Shown: positions 1-10,744, counted from the stretch's first letter. The stretch: 64,000 bases of DNA from Erinaceus europaeus (GCF_950295315.1 NC_080162.1:72112697-72176696); one strand, 5' to 3'. Notes: generated by a model not told the origin, from the letters alone. Made by a program: numbers and translations.

Positions 1-840
1 GTCATATGCCTAGTGACTGGCAGAGCCAGAAATCTCAGCCAGGGTCTTACTGGGACTTCCCTATTGTTGTGGGTCCCAGTGTGCCCAGAAGGGAAGCCCT
101 GATAGGACCTGCTGTCTAGAATATCTCCACATGGTAAAGGGCCTATACCAGTCACTGTAGTCTCTGTTGGTGTTTGTACTCTGACAGAGGAGAGAGTGCA
201 AACTTGAATGGGAAAAAATGTGTCCCAAAGGACAGTTCCTCTGGGCGGATACAAGAGGAGCAGGCAGTCCTAGCAGGCCTTCCCTCCTCCAAGGGAAAGC
301 AGTCTGGGTACCTGCTGCAAAAGCATCTGAGGCAACTTCTCCTTCCCCTGTCTGCCACCCTTGGTGAAGCCCAGGATTGGCTCTGCCAGGCCCCCAACTA
401 AGGATCCTGTGTCTCTGGCTGTGTATTCTCTAGAGCTCTGTTTCCTTACAAAACATCCCTTGTCCTAGCACAAATCCCAGCCTTCTGGAAGGGAGGAGAC
501 AGGAGCTAGGGAGGGACCCCACTCAGACTCTTCTCAAATTAACAACTGCAAGGATATTTGTGTGCTGTTTCTGCATTAGCTCATATTCTGCTCCCTGCAG
601 CTCTTCTTTGGACAAAGAAAGATGCATCCCTACAACCAACTCATCAACCTGCATCCTTAAAAAACAGCAGAGTCAATGCAACAAGTGCCACCATGCCATG
701 TTATGCTGCCAGTCCTAGAAAAAAAAAAACACTGTATACAATTGGCCAAGAGATATACTGACAAAAAATATTTATCAACTAAAGGACAATTATTGTCTCT
801 ATGACAACCTTTATTAGAATCATCAAACAAATAAATGCTG
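1..840. other. Unique sequence, no gene recognised
   Basis: I see no repeat family, splice-bounded exon or RNA gene here. Open frames are short, overlap on both strands and look like chance. The last 100-300 bases may already be a very decayed extension of the L1 3'-UTR copy that follows. Confidence 0.5.
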
Positions 841-2340
841 TAAAACTCAAGGCTAGCTTAGACCCCACTAAAATCCTAGGTGTATTTCCTCCCTAACTTG
901 AGGCCAGACCCCATAAACAATATCTGCTTAGATACAAAAATAACACTCAATGCTTTGACAACTGGGTGAAAGCCCATGCTTGTCAGGTAAAGAAAAGACT
1001 AAAAAAGCTGGTAAAGGGCAATAGACTGGCTTACTTGATGGCCTTTTTGGTCACTGCCAGTTCACCCCATCACTTGGGACCCTAGTCAGGGGATCCATGG
1101 ATTCCCCTCCCCATACATTCAATGGGCCTAGACCTTTAATAGACCCCTCTCTCCACCATCACTAATCACTTCCATCAGGAACATCAGTATAAGCTCTCTT
1201 GTGGGATTCTTCAGGACTGTACCCTCACTATGAACTAGCAATGGAAAGGACTGCCCCACTCTCCAAAGGGAGGCTGAGTCATCCTACTCTGCCACTCAAG
1301 GATCACTGGTTTTGAAATGGGTACAGCCTAGAATGTTAATAGTTGTGACCATGAACTAGTTGTGAACACATGGACTCAAATGTTATACAGGCTCCTGAGT
1401 TAAATAAAAATTTATATATATATACATATGCCCTGGGTCAGATTGATGAGGTAAACAGTTAATTGTATTTAAGTATTTTCTTCAAGTTTGGGAGCTACTC
1501 TTTGCCCTAATCAAGCTTTTTAGTCCTATTATCAATTCTGACATCATCTTCTTAGACAATATCTTAGTCCACCTCCCTGTTAGCTATCACAATCCAGCAA
1601 AAATTACCATTATCACGGGCACTTAGGAACATACCTAAAATAGACTTCCTAGTTCTTTTCTCCCTAAAATCCTATTCCCATCTTCTCTATTCCTACTTTA
1701 TGGTTCCTATTCATTAAACACTTTGTGCTGCTTTTTATCTTATCGCCTTTTAGCTACCAAGCTGTGGATGCTACTAAGATTTCATCCTGAACTTCTGGGC
1801 AGATGGCCTCACCAATATGTCCTGGAACCTCACCACTCCAGAGCCCTACCCCACTATAAAAATCTTACAGAAATAGGCTGGAGATAAGGATTGAGCTTCC
1901 AATGCCAGAGAAGAAGCAATTACAGAAGCCAGACCTTCTACCTTCTGCACCCCATAAAGAATTTTGGTCCATACTCCCAAAGTAGTGAATATTAGGGCAA
2001 GATGACCAGAACATTCTGAAGTCCAATTCCATCAGGACCTGAAGAGGGTGGAGTGAAAGAAGGACACTCAGAAATAGTGTATGACTTTGAAAAGAAGAGA
2101 AGGGAGAGCCACAGGGAAAAACTGGGGAAAAAGATAGATAGATAGATAGATAGATAGGTAGATAGATAGATAGATATAGAAATAAGTCAACCCATATCTG
2201 TGATTTTGGGAGAACTACTACAGTTTCCAATGGAGGGAATGGGGACACAGAACTCTGGTGGTGGGAAAGATATGGAATTATACCCCCATTACCTTATAAT
2301 TTTGTAAATGAATATTAAATCATTCATAAAAATTTTTTTT
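841..2340 (+). mobile_element. Old L1 3'-UTR copy
   Basis: Segments match in order the better-preserved copy at 50625-52790: 'gggcaatagactggcttac' and 'ggaccctagtcaggg' near 1020-1090, the 'tgacatcatctt' block near 1540, the 'gaagcaattacagaagccag' block near 1912, and the terminal '...ctctggtggtggg...tggaattatacccc' block near 2250-2285. Many substitutions and extra sequence (2040-2190) show that it is older than the copies around 52-60 kb. Confidence 0.7.
2133..2176. repeat. (GATA)n microsatellite
   Basis: About eleven GATA units with one GGTA interruption, inside the old L1 copy. Confidence 0.95.
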
Positions 2341-2344
2341 AAAT

Positions 2345-2955
2345 CAGGCAAGAAAGAAACCTTGGAGACTGCTCCACCCTTATCCTTATCCTCTAAATGA
2401 AGACATAGAGGGCCTGAGAGATGATCTGCCTGAGGGTGGCTGGGAAGAAGGCATCTCTTGACTCTCTTTCCAGTGCTCCTTCTCATAGTCTATGCCACAT
2501 CCCCGAGTTATTACTTAACTCCAGTGTCAGAAAATTTCTCTGATGCTTCCCCCTGAGAATACCAGTACCAGCAGTAGTCCTCATGTAGCCGAGACTGTTA
2601 GAGGCTGTCCTAGTACTCACTCACTCTTTGTTTCCTGGTAATATAACTCCCTTATGTGAACAGGCACTGCATTTCCCAGGCTCCCCTGAACTGGAGGGTC
2701 CACACAAATAATTAGAATAGATTCCAAACTGTGAAAGTGATAGGAGCCAGTTATCTCAGCCCTTATCTACCTCGTGCTGTAACTGAATCACCTCGGGCAG
2801 ACAGGCATGTCTTGATGCAGGAATGTAACCCGGGCTTTCCCTCCTACTCCCGGCAGGACCAGACCACAGAGTCTAGGCTGGTGGCCCAACCTGAGTGGGC
2901 CTCATCCTCCACCTCCGCAAAATTTGTTCCCATGTACCTTCTCTAGACAAATAAA
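2345..2955. other. Unique sequence
   Basis: No family is recognised with confidence. The segment at about 2650-2955 is GC-richer and ends in aataaatctttt. It could be the 3' end of an old retroelement or pseudogene, but nothing in it identifies one. Confidence 0.4.
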
Positions 2956-2964
2956 TCTTTTATT

Positions 2965-3105
2965 TTACAGATTTGGGGGGGGCGGGACTGGAGCAGAGCA
3001 ATGCTCAGTTCTGGCTACTGGAGATGCCAGGGATTAAGCCTGGGACCTTTTGCATGTAAATCCTATATATGACCCCTGTACTACCTCCCTCAACCCTTAA
3101 AGATT
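2965..3105 (-). mobile_element. tRNA-derived SINE (type 5)
   Basis: The reverse strand reads as the type-5 head with 'gtcccaggcttaatccctgg' (box-B-like) followed by 'ccagaactgagcattgctctg'. The same head occurs at 19150, 38620 and 41775. Confidence 0.65.
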
Positions 3106-3176
3106 TCCACAGTGAATGAAATACTAAAAATTATCTAGCTAAGTATCTCCCCCATAAAGAAGCATAGTGTTTACTT

Positions 3177-3390
3177 GGAGTGGAGTTGGTATATTACACC
3201 AAAGTAAAAGACTCTGGGGTGGTGGCGGGGGGGAAGAGTACAGGTCTTGAAACAGGATGGGTGTGGACCTAGTAGGGGATGAATTGTTATGTGGATAACT
3301 GAGAAATGTTATGCATGTACAAACTATTGTATCTACTGTCGACTGTAAAACATGAATCCTCCTAAAAATAAGTTAAAAACAAAAGAAACA
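3177..3390 (+). mobile_element. L1 3' end, second 3'-UTR family
   Basis: It reads 'ttacaccaaagtaaaagactctgggg...ttatgcatgtacaaactattgtatctactg' and ends in an A-rich tail. This is the same 3'-UTR as the L1 ending at 62285 and the reverse copies at 37590 and 47960. Confidence 0.85.
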
Positions 3391-3464
3391 TAGTGTTTAT
3401 ATATTTGGATCTCTAGCTCAAAGTTTCACAAAACAATATTAGCATTTACTGTGCACAAAGTCTG

Positions 3465-3473
3465 TCTGTGTGC

Positions 3474-3523
<50 letters not shown>
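3465..3523. repeat. (TG)n microsatellite
   Basis: Tract of TG dinucleotides bounded by 'gcgag' interruptions, abutting the tail side of the next SINE. Confidence 0.95.
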
Positions 3524-3525
<2 letters not shown>

Positions 3526-3650
3526 TCCACCATTCATGGAGCTTCCTTAGGAGTTGAGGAGCTCCCATGTAGTGCCAGGGGCTTGAACCCAAGGCCTCAT
3601 CAATGGTAATGTGAGTAATCTTCCTGGCGAGCTATCTCCAAGTCTCCAAA
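3524..3650 (-). mobile_element. SINE, reverse orientation
   Basis: It contains 'ccattcatggagcttcc', 'gccaggggcttgaaccc' and a terminal '...gcgagctatctcc' matching the reverse of hedgehog-type SINE heads. The TG tract occupies the tail position. Confidence 0.7.
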
Positions 3651-3701
3651 GTACTGATACAATTTTTCCTTTTTCTTGACTGGAAAAAAAATTTTATGGG
3701 T

Positions 3702-3980
3702 GGGAGTCAGGTGGTAGCATAGAGGGTTATGCACATAGGGTGTAAAGTGCAAGGGTTGGTGTAAGGATCCCGGTTCGAGCCCCCAGCTCCCTACCTGCAG
3801 GGGAGCCGCTTCACAAGTGGTGAAACAGGTCTGCAGGTGTCTATCTTTCTATCTCCCTCTCTGTCTTACCCTCCTCTCTCTCCTCTGTCCTATCCAACAA
3901 TAATGACAACATCAATAATAATAACTACAACAACAAGAAAACAACAAGGGCAACAAAGGGGAATAAATAAATAAATATTT
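3702..3980 (+). mobile_element. tRNA-derived SINE (type 1)
   Basis: Type-1 head 'gggagtcaggtggtagcatag' with box B 'ggatcccggttcgagcccc', then the 'ctgcaggggagccgcttcac' and 'gcaggtgtctatctttct' body, 'cctatccaacaa' and a CAA/AAT tail. An A-rich/ATTT sequence is similar on both sides, so a target duplication is possible but not clean. Confidence 0.9.
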
Positions 3981-3989
3981 AAAAAAATT

Positions 3990-4353
3990 TACTGGCCACT
4001 ATTCACTAAACCAATGTGGTAACCTGCTCATAGATGATAACTAGCAGCTTGAAAACCCGTAACAGAATCCAGTAGCCCCATATGACAGGTAAGCAAAGGG
4101 AGGCCATATGCTGAGGCCACGAAGAAATTAGAAGTCCAGGTCGGCCCAGAGCCAGGTCTTAGATCCTGGCCACCAAGCGGCTGTCATTCCCAGGGCCCTT
4201 TCTTCCCCTCTGAGCACAGGGGCCACCTAGAGTTCTGGTCGGCAACACTGCTGGCTCCAAGAACACAGGGCATTCCTGCTGGTGCCTGCTCTCCTCTCTA
4301 GCCAGTGCCTTTTCCCTCATGTTTTCCCACACTTGGACATGTTTAATCTTTGT
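3990..4353. other. Unique sequence
   Basis: GC-moderate sequence with no recognised repeat or exon. Open frames reaching into the AGCAC repeat are artefacts of that repeat. Confidence 0.5.
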
Positions 4354-4440
4354 ACAGCACAGCACAGCACAGCACAGCACAGCACAGCACAGCACAGCAC
4401 AGCACAGCACAGCACAGCACAGCACAGCACAGCACAGCAG
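4354..4440. repeat. (AGCAC)n pentanucleotide repeat
   Basis: About 17 nearly perfect AGCAC units. The period is five and the unit has no stop codon in any frame on either strand, which creates spurious open frames on both strands. Confidence 0.97.
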
Positions 4441-4524
4441 CACAATCCCTAGGCACGCAAGAGGTGGGGAAGACAGGACAGGGGTGGGGTTGTCCTTTGG
4501 CATGAGTGAGGTGTTGGTGAGACT

Positions 4525-4748
4525 ATTACTATTATTATTATTATTATTTATTTTTATTTATTTATTTATTGGCTAGAGACAGCCAGAAATCGAGAGGGAA
4601 GGGGGTGATAGAGAGGAGGAGAGACACCTGCAACACTGCTTCACCACTCATGAAGCTTTCTCCCTACAGGTGGGGGCTGGGGGCTTGAACCTGGGTCTTT
4701 GCATATTGTAACATGTGCACTCAACCAGGTGCACCACCACCCAGTCCC
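4525..4748 (-). mobile_element. SINE (type 2) with 13-bp target duplication
   Basis: Reverse-strand type-2 SINE: A/T tail at the left ('tttatttatttattggctagagacag'), then 'caccactcatgaagctttctccctacagg' and 'gcaccaccacccagtccc'. Target duplication 'tgttggtgagact' is at 4512-4524 and 4749-4761, perfect over 13 bp. Confidence 0.95.
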
Positions 4749-4761
4749 TGTTGGTGAGACT

Positions 4762-5277
4762 CTTGAACGGGAGCCCCAGAAAGCTGAAAGACTTTGATGT
4801 TTTCCCCACATGCACCTGGTCCCCCAGAGTATGGGGGATGGGAGGACAAATGCCCTGGGATCCCACACATAAAAAGCCAAAAACAACACAGGATAGAGGA
4901 GGGAGGGTTTTTTTTTTTTTTTTTCAGAGCTTCTACTGGGCCTCTCAGATGTGCCAGGCTCTGTGCTAAGCATTTTACTGTGTGACGGCCTGAGATTATC
5001 ACAAACAAACCTGTGACGCTGCAGTTCCCTCTCCGCACTCAAGGGTCTGGGAAGTCTGGTCAGGTGATGTTACTCAATAAATCTCACACACTGAGAGCTG
5101 GGACACGAGCCAGAGGGGAAGTCAGTTTGACTTGACCGCAGGTGACTCCACAACACCATCCTGAAGCCAATAATGATGGTGGCGGTGGTGGTAGCAGTGA
5201 CTTGAACTGTTTCCCGGAGGCTGCTGAGAGACAGTGCCACCCACAGCCTGCTTCTTGCCTCAAATATGCTCAGGGTG
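4762..5277. other. Unique sequence with a T17 run
   Basis: No gene is recognised. A homopolymer T run lies at about 4908-4924. The rest is non-repetitive and lacks convincing splice or coding signals. Confidence 0.5.
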
Positions 5278-5353
5278 TGAGGAAGGAAGGAAGGAAGGAA
5301 GGAAGGAAGGAAGGAAGGAAGGAAGGAAGGAAGGAAAGAAGGAAGGAAGAAGG
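5278..5353. repeat. (GGAA)n microsatellite
   Basis: About 18 GGAA units with late GAAA variants, purine-only on the plus strand. Confidence 0.97.
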
Positions 5354-5454
5354 GTTCTGTGGTCCACTTCGCTTCATTCCCAAAGAGAGGTTAGTATCTC
5401 TGAGACCACATCCTTGCGTACATGAGTGGCCTGGAGATGCCCTTTCCTTCCTTT

Positions 5455-5705
5455 CTTAAATCCTTCTTTCCTCCCCCTTCCTCCCTCCCTCCTCCCTTCC
5501 TTTCTCTTTTTCTTTTTTAGATTGAGACAGAGAGAGAGAGGCAGAGAGAGAGAGAGAGTGAGAGACAGAGAGACAGAGAGAGGAGAGAAGGAGACCACAG
5601 CACTAAAGCTTCCTTCCGAGAAGCAGGGGCCAAATTCAAATTTGGATTGTGCACATGGCAATGCAGCTCACTATGCAAGTGAGTTGTTTCACCAGTTCAG
5701 AGCAT
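5455..5705 (-). mobile_element. SINE (type 3) with pyrimidine and GA-rich parts
   Basis: It reads in reverse as 'gaccacagcactaaagcttcc...aattcaaatttgg...cactatgcaagtgagttgtttcacc', the same family as 11240-11465 and 23218-23385. A TTCC/CCCT stretch (5455-5515) and a GAGA stretch (5525-5590) form the expanded tail and body. Confidence 0.75.
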
Positions 5706-6089
5706 GTTGAGTCTGGCCTTAGTCCCGTCCTAGTCCAGTCAAATCAACCTCAGGGGAGGGCAGTGCTAGCTTGGTAGTACAGTGGCTCCCCCTCAATCCA
5801 GGTTTCTCTGTTTATGCCTTCAGTTACTAGCAGTCAATGGTGGTCCACAAATATGCACACTGCCAAGCACTGCCAGAGAGAAACCATCAGTCACCTGATT
5901 TTTATTACCATACACTGTTACGATGGGTCTATATTTTTACCATAAAAATAGACTTTTGAGCTCTTGATATATGCAGCCAGCACTGAGGACCACAATAGTT
6001 TGTCTCTGTGTCTAATTTCTAAGTGAAGCTTTATTATAGGTTTGTATGTAGACAGGGCTCAGTTTAGGAACCAGCTGGGGCAGAGGATG
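5706..6089. other. Unique sequence
   Basis: No repeat or coding feature is recognised. The sequence is AT-moderate, with 'catactgtt'-type low-complexity patches only. Confidence 0.45.
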
Positions 6090-6187
6090 TCTTGAAAAGT
6101 ACTCCCATATGGATTGACCTGCCAACGCCCATGTCCAGCAGAGAAGCAATTATGGAAGCCAGACCTACCTTCTGCACCCTGTAAAGA

Positions 6188-6404
6188 ATTTGGGAGGGTC
6201 AGGTGGTGGCATAACTGGTTGAGCACACATGTTACAATGTGTAAGGACATGGGCTCAAGCCCCTGGTCCCCACCTGCAGGGGGACACCTTTGCAGGTGGT
6301 GAAGCAGTGCTGCAGGTATTTTTCTGTCTCTCTTCCTCTCTACCACCCCTTACTCTTGATTTCTGGTTGTCTCTATCCAATAAATAAATAAAGAGAATAA
6401 AAGC
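6188..6404 (+). mobile_element. SINE (type 2)
   Basis: 'ggtcaggtggtggcataactggttgagcacac' head, 'cctgcagggggacacctttg' body, 'tctctatccaataaataaataaa' end. It is inserted in the L1 3' end. Confidence 0.9.
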
Positions 6405-6630
6405 TGGGGCCAGGTGGTGGCACACCTGATTAAGCGCACATATTAGAGAGCACAAGGACCCAGGTTCAAGTTCTGGTCCCCACCTGTAGGGGGAAAGCTT
6501 CACAAGTGGTGAAGCAGGGCTGCAGGTGTCTCTCTGTCTCTTTCTCTCTACCTCCTCCACCCATCTCAATTTCTCCCTGTCTCTATCCAATAATAAATAA
6601 AATTAAATAATTTTAAAAATAAATTGTTCA
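6405..6630 (+). mobile_element. SINE (type 2), tandem neighbour
   Basis: Second type-2 SINE starting directly after the tail of the first ('ggggccaggtggtggcacacctg...'), probably inserted in that A-rich tail. Confidence 0.9.
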
Positions 6631-6860
6631 TCTCTTTCCCATGGAAATTGTAAATGTTTGTTAAAATAAAAAGTGTAATATAAAAACTTTAAAAAACAAA
6701 TTTTGGTCCTTACTCCCAGAGGGATAAAGAATAGGGAAGCTTCCAATGGAGGGGATGGGATATGGAACTCTGGTGGAAGGAACTGGAATTGTACTCCTGT
6801 TATCTTACAATCTTGTTAATCACTATTCAATCACTAATAAAAAATTTTAGAGAAAAGAAA

Positions 6861-7346
6861 AGTACCCTCATGGATAAAGGAAGAGTGACAGAGGTATTGA
6901 AAAGTATTGAGCTCTTCGTATAAGCAGCCAGAACTGAGGACCACTGGTTTAGGCCTATCCATCATTTCTCATTTATCAGAACTCTTTCACATTCATCTGC
7001 TTACCTGAGCTCTGTGGCAGTGCTGGGAAGGGATTTAAGAACTTGACTTCCAGAGGAGGAAAGAAGGCTAAGGGAGGTAGGAGAGTGGGGGAGGAATGAA
7101 GATTCCTGGCCCACTTTCAGCCCATTTCAGGGGCCCTGACACTGGTCCCTACCATCCCTGAGTAAGATGGAAAGTGTCTCTTGGACAGAGTGTGCCCTGG
7201 ACTGGCACGTAGGCCCTGGGGAGGAGCAGCCTTGCTCCATCTGTGGGCAAGGCCCAGCAGGGTGGAGACAGAATTGAAAAGGGCCTCTTCGTTGTCTCCA
7301 AATCTGAGGACTTGGGACCGTGTGTGTGCAGTGTGTGTGCAGTGTG

Positions 7347-7390
<44 letters not shown>

Positions 7391-8014
7391 TGGGAGGATG
7401 GGGACAACACAGACTGACAAATCATGCTTAGTTGGAAAATAAACTTCATCTTGCAGGCATTTTCTCCAGGCCCTGAAGGTGAGGAGCAAACAGGCTCTTG
7501 AAACAAGTTCCCAATGTAATAAGCTACATGGTCTGAGTGCTGATGAGGCAGAAGTCACAATAAGCCCACCTGAGAGAGAAGGAACAGAGAGCCCAGGGGG
7601 TGTGGGGTAGAGGCAGTTCCTCCCCATTCCAAGCCCAGTTCTGAACTGAGAGCAGCTAGGCCTGCATTTTCAGAGCCCAAGTGACTAAAACATGAAGCCT
7701 TTCCCAGTGCCACGAGAGCCCTGGATGCTTCTGGAAGATTTGCAGAGGAAGAATAAGAAGCCTGGGAGGAATCACCAACCACTTTCAGAGGAGAGAGAGC
7801 TGCCACCGACACAGGAAAGATGTCTAGACTGGCAGGATCAGCACAGAGTGAGGTCTGAGAGGGAAGTCCCAGAAGCTGAGGCCTGTGCTCTGCCCAGCAA
7901 AGCCATTGGCAAGAAGGCTCGACATCCAGTGGTGGAGGCCTGCAGCTCAGGTTTGTGCCTCGAGGCCCCTGCCTCTGGAGCACAGCCTCCCTTCCTGGGG
8001 GCGGGGGGCTGTGT
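6861..8014. other. Unique sequence
   Basis: Non-repetitive, GC-moderate DNA apart from the TG tract at 7319-7389. Several open frames of 120-166 codons exist on both strands, but they overlap each other and run through the TG repeat, so I do not call any of them. Confidence 0.5.
7319..7389. repeat. (TG)n with an 11-bp higher-order unit
   Basis: Three copies of 'tgtgtgtgcag' followed by an uninterrupted TG run: a compound repeat that began as an 11-mer. Confidence 0.95.
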
Positions 8015-8030
8015 CTGTGTTCACATTCTG

Positions 8031-8067
8031 CAGTCAAATGCTCTACCACTGAGCTATACCCCCTCTG
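8031..8067 (-). pseudogene. tRNA-Cys 5'-half inserted between direct repeats
   Basis: The reverse strand reads GGGGGTATAGCTCAGTGG followed by TAGAGCATTTGACTG. This is the acceptor 5' strand, whole D-arm and anticodon-stem 5' strand of a tRNA-Cys(GCA); the match ends at the anticodon loop. Flanks are 'ctgtgttcacattctg' at 8015-8030 and 'ctgtgttcatattctg' at 8068-8083 (15/16 identical), as expected of a target duplication. There is no A-tail. This fits the known class of tailless retropseudogenes made from truncated tRNAs. It cannot encode a working tRNA. Four extra bases (caga) precede the G run. Confidence 0.75.
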
Positions 8068-8264
8068 CTGTGTTCATATTCTGAATGCTTGTTTTCCCTG
8101 GGTTTCTGCCATGCCAACTCATGCACAGCATAGCCAGCCTTCCTGTGGCACATCTCCCTCCCCACATGCCAGCAGCCATCTCCACCAGGCACTGCAATGA
8201 CTGAACTCCTGCTGATGCCAGCAACATAGACCAATTAGGGGCTGGACACAGAGTCCCCTCAAAA

Positions 8265-8625
8265 CAGCACATGTGACCCCAACAGTCCCTGGGCCATGCC
8301 TGCTGCCCTGCCCACACTTAGGCACCTGTTCCTTCTGCCCAGGACATGCCTTAACCCACACAAGTCTTCCTGGCCAGGCTCAGTACCAAATGTCATCTGC
8401 TTCCCACGATTTCCCCTGTGGCAAAGCTGTGACTCTTTGGTTGGCATTTGTAGTGTGGTCTGATAATGGCCCACTGGCCATGAATGGGAGTCATCAAGTG
8501 CTATCAGACTGTGAGCCCACAGAAGGCAGAGACCACAGCTCTGAGGCCCCCTAGCACCTAGCACAGCTCCTTTTCCTCCATATCTAAATGAGTGGATCCA
8601 CTCATCCAACAAACACTGAGCGCAG
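8265..8625 (+). mobile_element. L2 3'-end relic
   Basis: Order of features typical of L2 3' UTR: 'tgcctgctgccctgcccac', 'caagtcttcctggccaggctc...aaatgtcatctgcttccc', then 'agactgtgagcccacagaaggcagagaccacag' and 'agcacctagcacag...atctaaatgagtgg'. Confidence 0.75.
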
Positions 8626-10284
8626 CCCGACCATGGCAGGGAACTGAGCAAGGTGCTGCTTTTATGGCAAATGTAAAGGATAAAGCTGCTCACCTGTCCC
8701 CAACCCCTTTCTAAAACTGATTTTCTCCTAGCTGGCCATTGCTTACATCCTGTCTTGGCTCAGAACGGCCCTGGCAGATTGAGATTTTGAGCTCCAGAGC
8801 TAAATGCTCAGTGCCTGCAAGAATGGCAGGCACAGACACATTGCACGATCCGACTGACACAAGGCTCTTCACCACCAGGCAACTGAAGGGCCTGTGTACC
8901 CCACAGAGAGGTGTGAGTACATACCTCCAAGAGCTGAACACACACACGGGGGGGGGGGGAACAGGGGGCAGTGATCTTTGTCCTGCTTTCCTCACCTGGA
9001 AAGAGAGTCTGCAAGTCCATCTATTTCAAGCCCTTCCTCCTGTTATCAGAAGTCTGAGACTGATGGATGGTGCGTCAGAGAACGTATAAAGCATTGACTA
9101 TGGAGTGCAAATGAGAAATCCAGCTTAGTGCTGCTTTCCTGCATCATAGTGACCACAGAAGTCCATGTGTCAGCTTTGCTTTGGAATCAAGACACAGTGG
9201 ATAAGATGCTTCAGGGACCTAATCTGGCTTCTGCTACCCACTCTGTACAACACATCCTCTAAGTCCCTAGCCCTTCCTAAGCTGCTGTCTCCTGGAGGGG
9301 AGGAGGGGAATAGGTGCCAGCTGGCATCTTCTCTTGCTGTATTCTATAGGAGCCAAAGCCCCTCTTCTTAGCAATACAGCAAAACTTCCTATCTGCAGGA
9401 AGACATGGGTTAGGGAAGCCCTTATATCTGAGACATCCTGTCTAGGTCTTGATTTCTGAAGTACCCAGCACTGGCTTTTGCATCTCACTCAGAGATTTCT
9501 TTGGCAAACCTTCCCGCAGTGCTAACCGCCATTCATAGTATTTCACAGGTTTGACTCATGCCTTGTTTGGGTTTGGCGTCTTTGCCGTCAACCCAGCAGG
9601 CAGTGAGAACTATGACAAGTAGTAATTAGCATGCTGCTGAGCAGGGGGCCTGTCTAACCAGAGCCCCAGTCCTCATCAGTGACCACAGAGCTAGAGAACC
9701 TGGGCCTCTCACTGTTCTCTCTCACCCCCTCCCGGGAGGCTGCGGGACTGTCAGTGGCACACCTGCTCTTGTGACAGGGACAGGGAGGGAGGATTCGGCT
9801 CCTCAAGTCACTTCAAAGAGCCTTCTGGTGCTTCTGGAGGTGCAGTTTACTTAGGAGCATTCCAGGGCTGCTGGTGGTTGCTTTCAAATCAACTTACATA
9901 CTGTCACTTTCTCACTTCCTTGTGGCTCTAAGATGTGCTTTCCTTTGCCTGTGTTACTGACAGCTGGGCAGAACTGCACTGAGAAACATGGGTGGCAGGT
10001 ACCAGCTGGCTGAACACGGCTGGGCTCATCCATCTTTCTGAAGGTATGTGGCCTCCAGCAGCACTGAGCGCCTGCCCATTACTCAGATTGCATTCCAAAT
10101 GTGTCCTAACCCAGGACGGCACGAGAGAAAGGAGTGCCTCTGACCAGAACCCTGAAATACTAAGATCCAGCCTTGGGAGTCCCCAAGGCAGATGCCCTAA
10201 GCCTACACTCTGGCCTCTCGGGCTGGCCCAGGAGGAGCTCAGGCCTCCATCAAGGAATTGGTAGAGAAGGTGCCACACACTCAC
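8626..10284. other. Unique sequence, possibly intron of a minus-strand gene
   Basis: No repeat is recognised except a short CACA/G-run at 8938-8960. If the promoter-like element near 10.34 kb is real, this stretch is the start of its first intron. No convincing second exon could be picked out by eye. Confidence 0.4.
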
Positions 10285-10341
10285 CGGCCATGGTTCACCT
10301 CCTCGGCCTCTTCTCGGCTGTCTCGGACTGCGTGGGGAGAC
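10285..10341 (-). other. Candidate first exon (leader + ATG) of an unidentified gene
   Basis: Read on the minus strand from about 10341: roughly 50 nt of CpG-containing leader (five CpGs), then ATG at 10291-10289 in a good context ('gaggtgaaccATGG'), codon GCC, and a G followed at 10284 by GTGAGTGTG, a near-consensus splice donor. The exon would thus code only Met-Ala plus one base and be phase 1. A TATA box lies about 30 bases upstream of the inferred start. I do not recognise the gene. The start site is inferred from TATA spacing, and no second exon was found. Confidence 0.45.
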
Positions 10342-10365
10342 AGGCTGCTGGGGATCGCCTTCCCA

Positions 10366-10371
10366 TTTATA
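10366..10371 (-). promoter_or_regulatory. TATA box of the candidate minus-strand promoter
   Basis: Minus strand 'ggcttctataaatggga' carries TATAAA at 10371-10366. The context 'ctataaatgg' is also one mismatch from a CArg/SRF box. It is correctly placed for transcription starting near 10341. Confidence 0.5.
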
Positions 10372-10393
10372 GAAGCCTCTCCTACACACCCCA

Positions 10394-10407
10394 ATTAGAA
10401 TTCTAAT
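10394..10407. promoter_or_regulatory. 14-bp perfect palindrome with two TAAT cores
   Basis: ATTAGAATTCTAAT is a perfect inverted repeat containing back-to-back homeodomain-type cores, 23 bases upstream of the TATA box on the minus strand. Homeodomain dimers bind such arrangements; which factor is unknown. Confidence 0.45.
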
Positions 10408-10744
10408 GAGGTGGGCGAGGCACCAGGTCATTCCTGTCGTGCCTGCAAACGTTTCACTTACGACACACTTGCCACCCAATGGAAGGTCACCCTGTTTGTG
10501 CAAGACCAGCTTGAGGAGGACAGGGGAGATAAGGGGGGGAAACACAGATAGTTCATGTTCATGGTTATTTTTTTTCCCCCAAATGGGCAACTTCTTGGGT
10601 TGTAGGGTTTACAAAATGCTGTCATGCTTTTCTTGAGATATCTTGTTCTGAGGTAGTGCTGAGAAAGCTGCTGGGGGCAGGGGGGGTCAGACAAATTTCT
10701 CGGCAGGACCCAGACTCAGGAAATTGCTTAGTCCTTTCCCATGG

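Larger units (their letters stand above)
6090..6860 (+). mobile_element. Old L1 3'-UTR copy split by two SINEs
   Basis: The left part (6090-6187) has 'ccaacgcccatgtccagcag' and 'gaagcaattatggaagccag'. The right part (about 6700-6860) resumes with 'ggtccttactcccagagggataaagaataggg' and ends in an A-rich tail. The intervening DNA is two SINEs. The arrangement dates the L1 piece as older than the SINEs. Confidence 0.8.

Noticed and set aside
4159..4576. Open frames of 85-114 codons across the AGCAC repeat
   Set aside because: The repeat has no stops in any frame, and the frames run into a SINE.
7117..7627. 129- and 166-codon minus-strand frames
   Set aside because: Both run through the TG microsatellite and overlap each other; no recognisable domain.
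9928..10590. 220-codon minus-strand open frame
   Set aside because: It crosses the promoter-like region and its inferred intron in a different reading, shows no domain, and lies in GC-richer DNA where stops are fewer.
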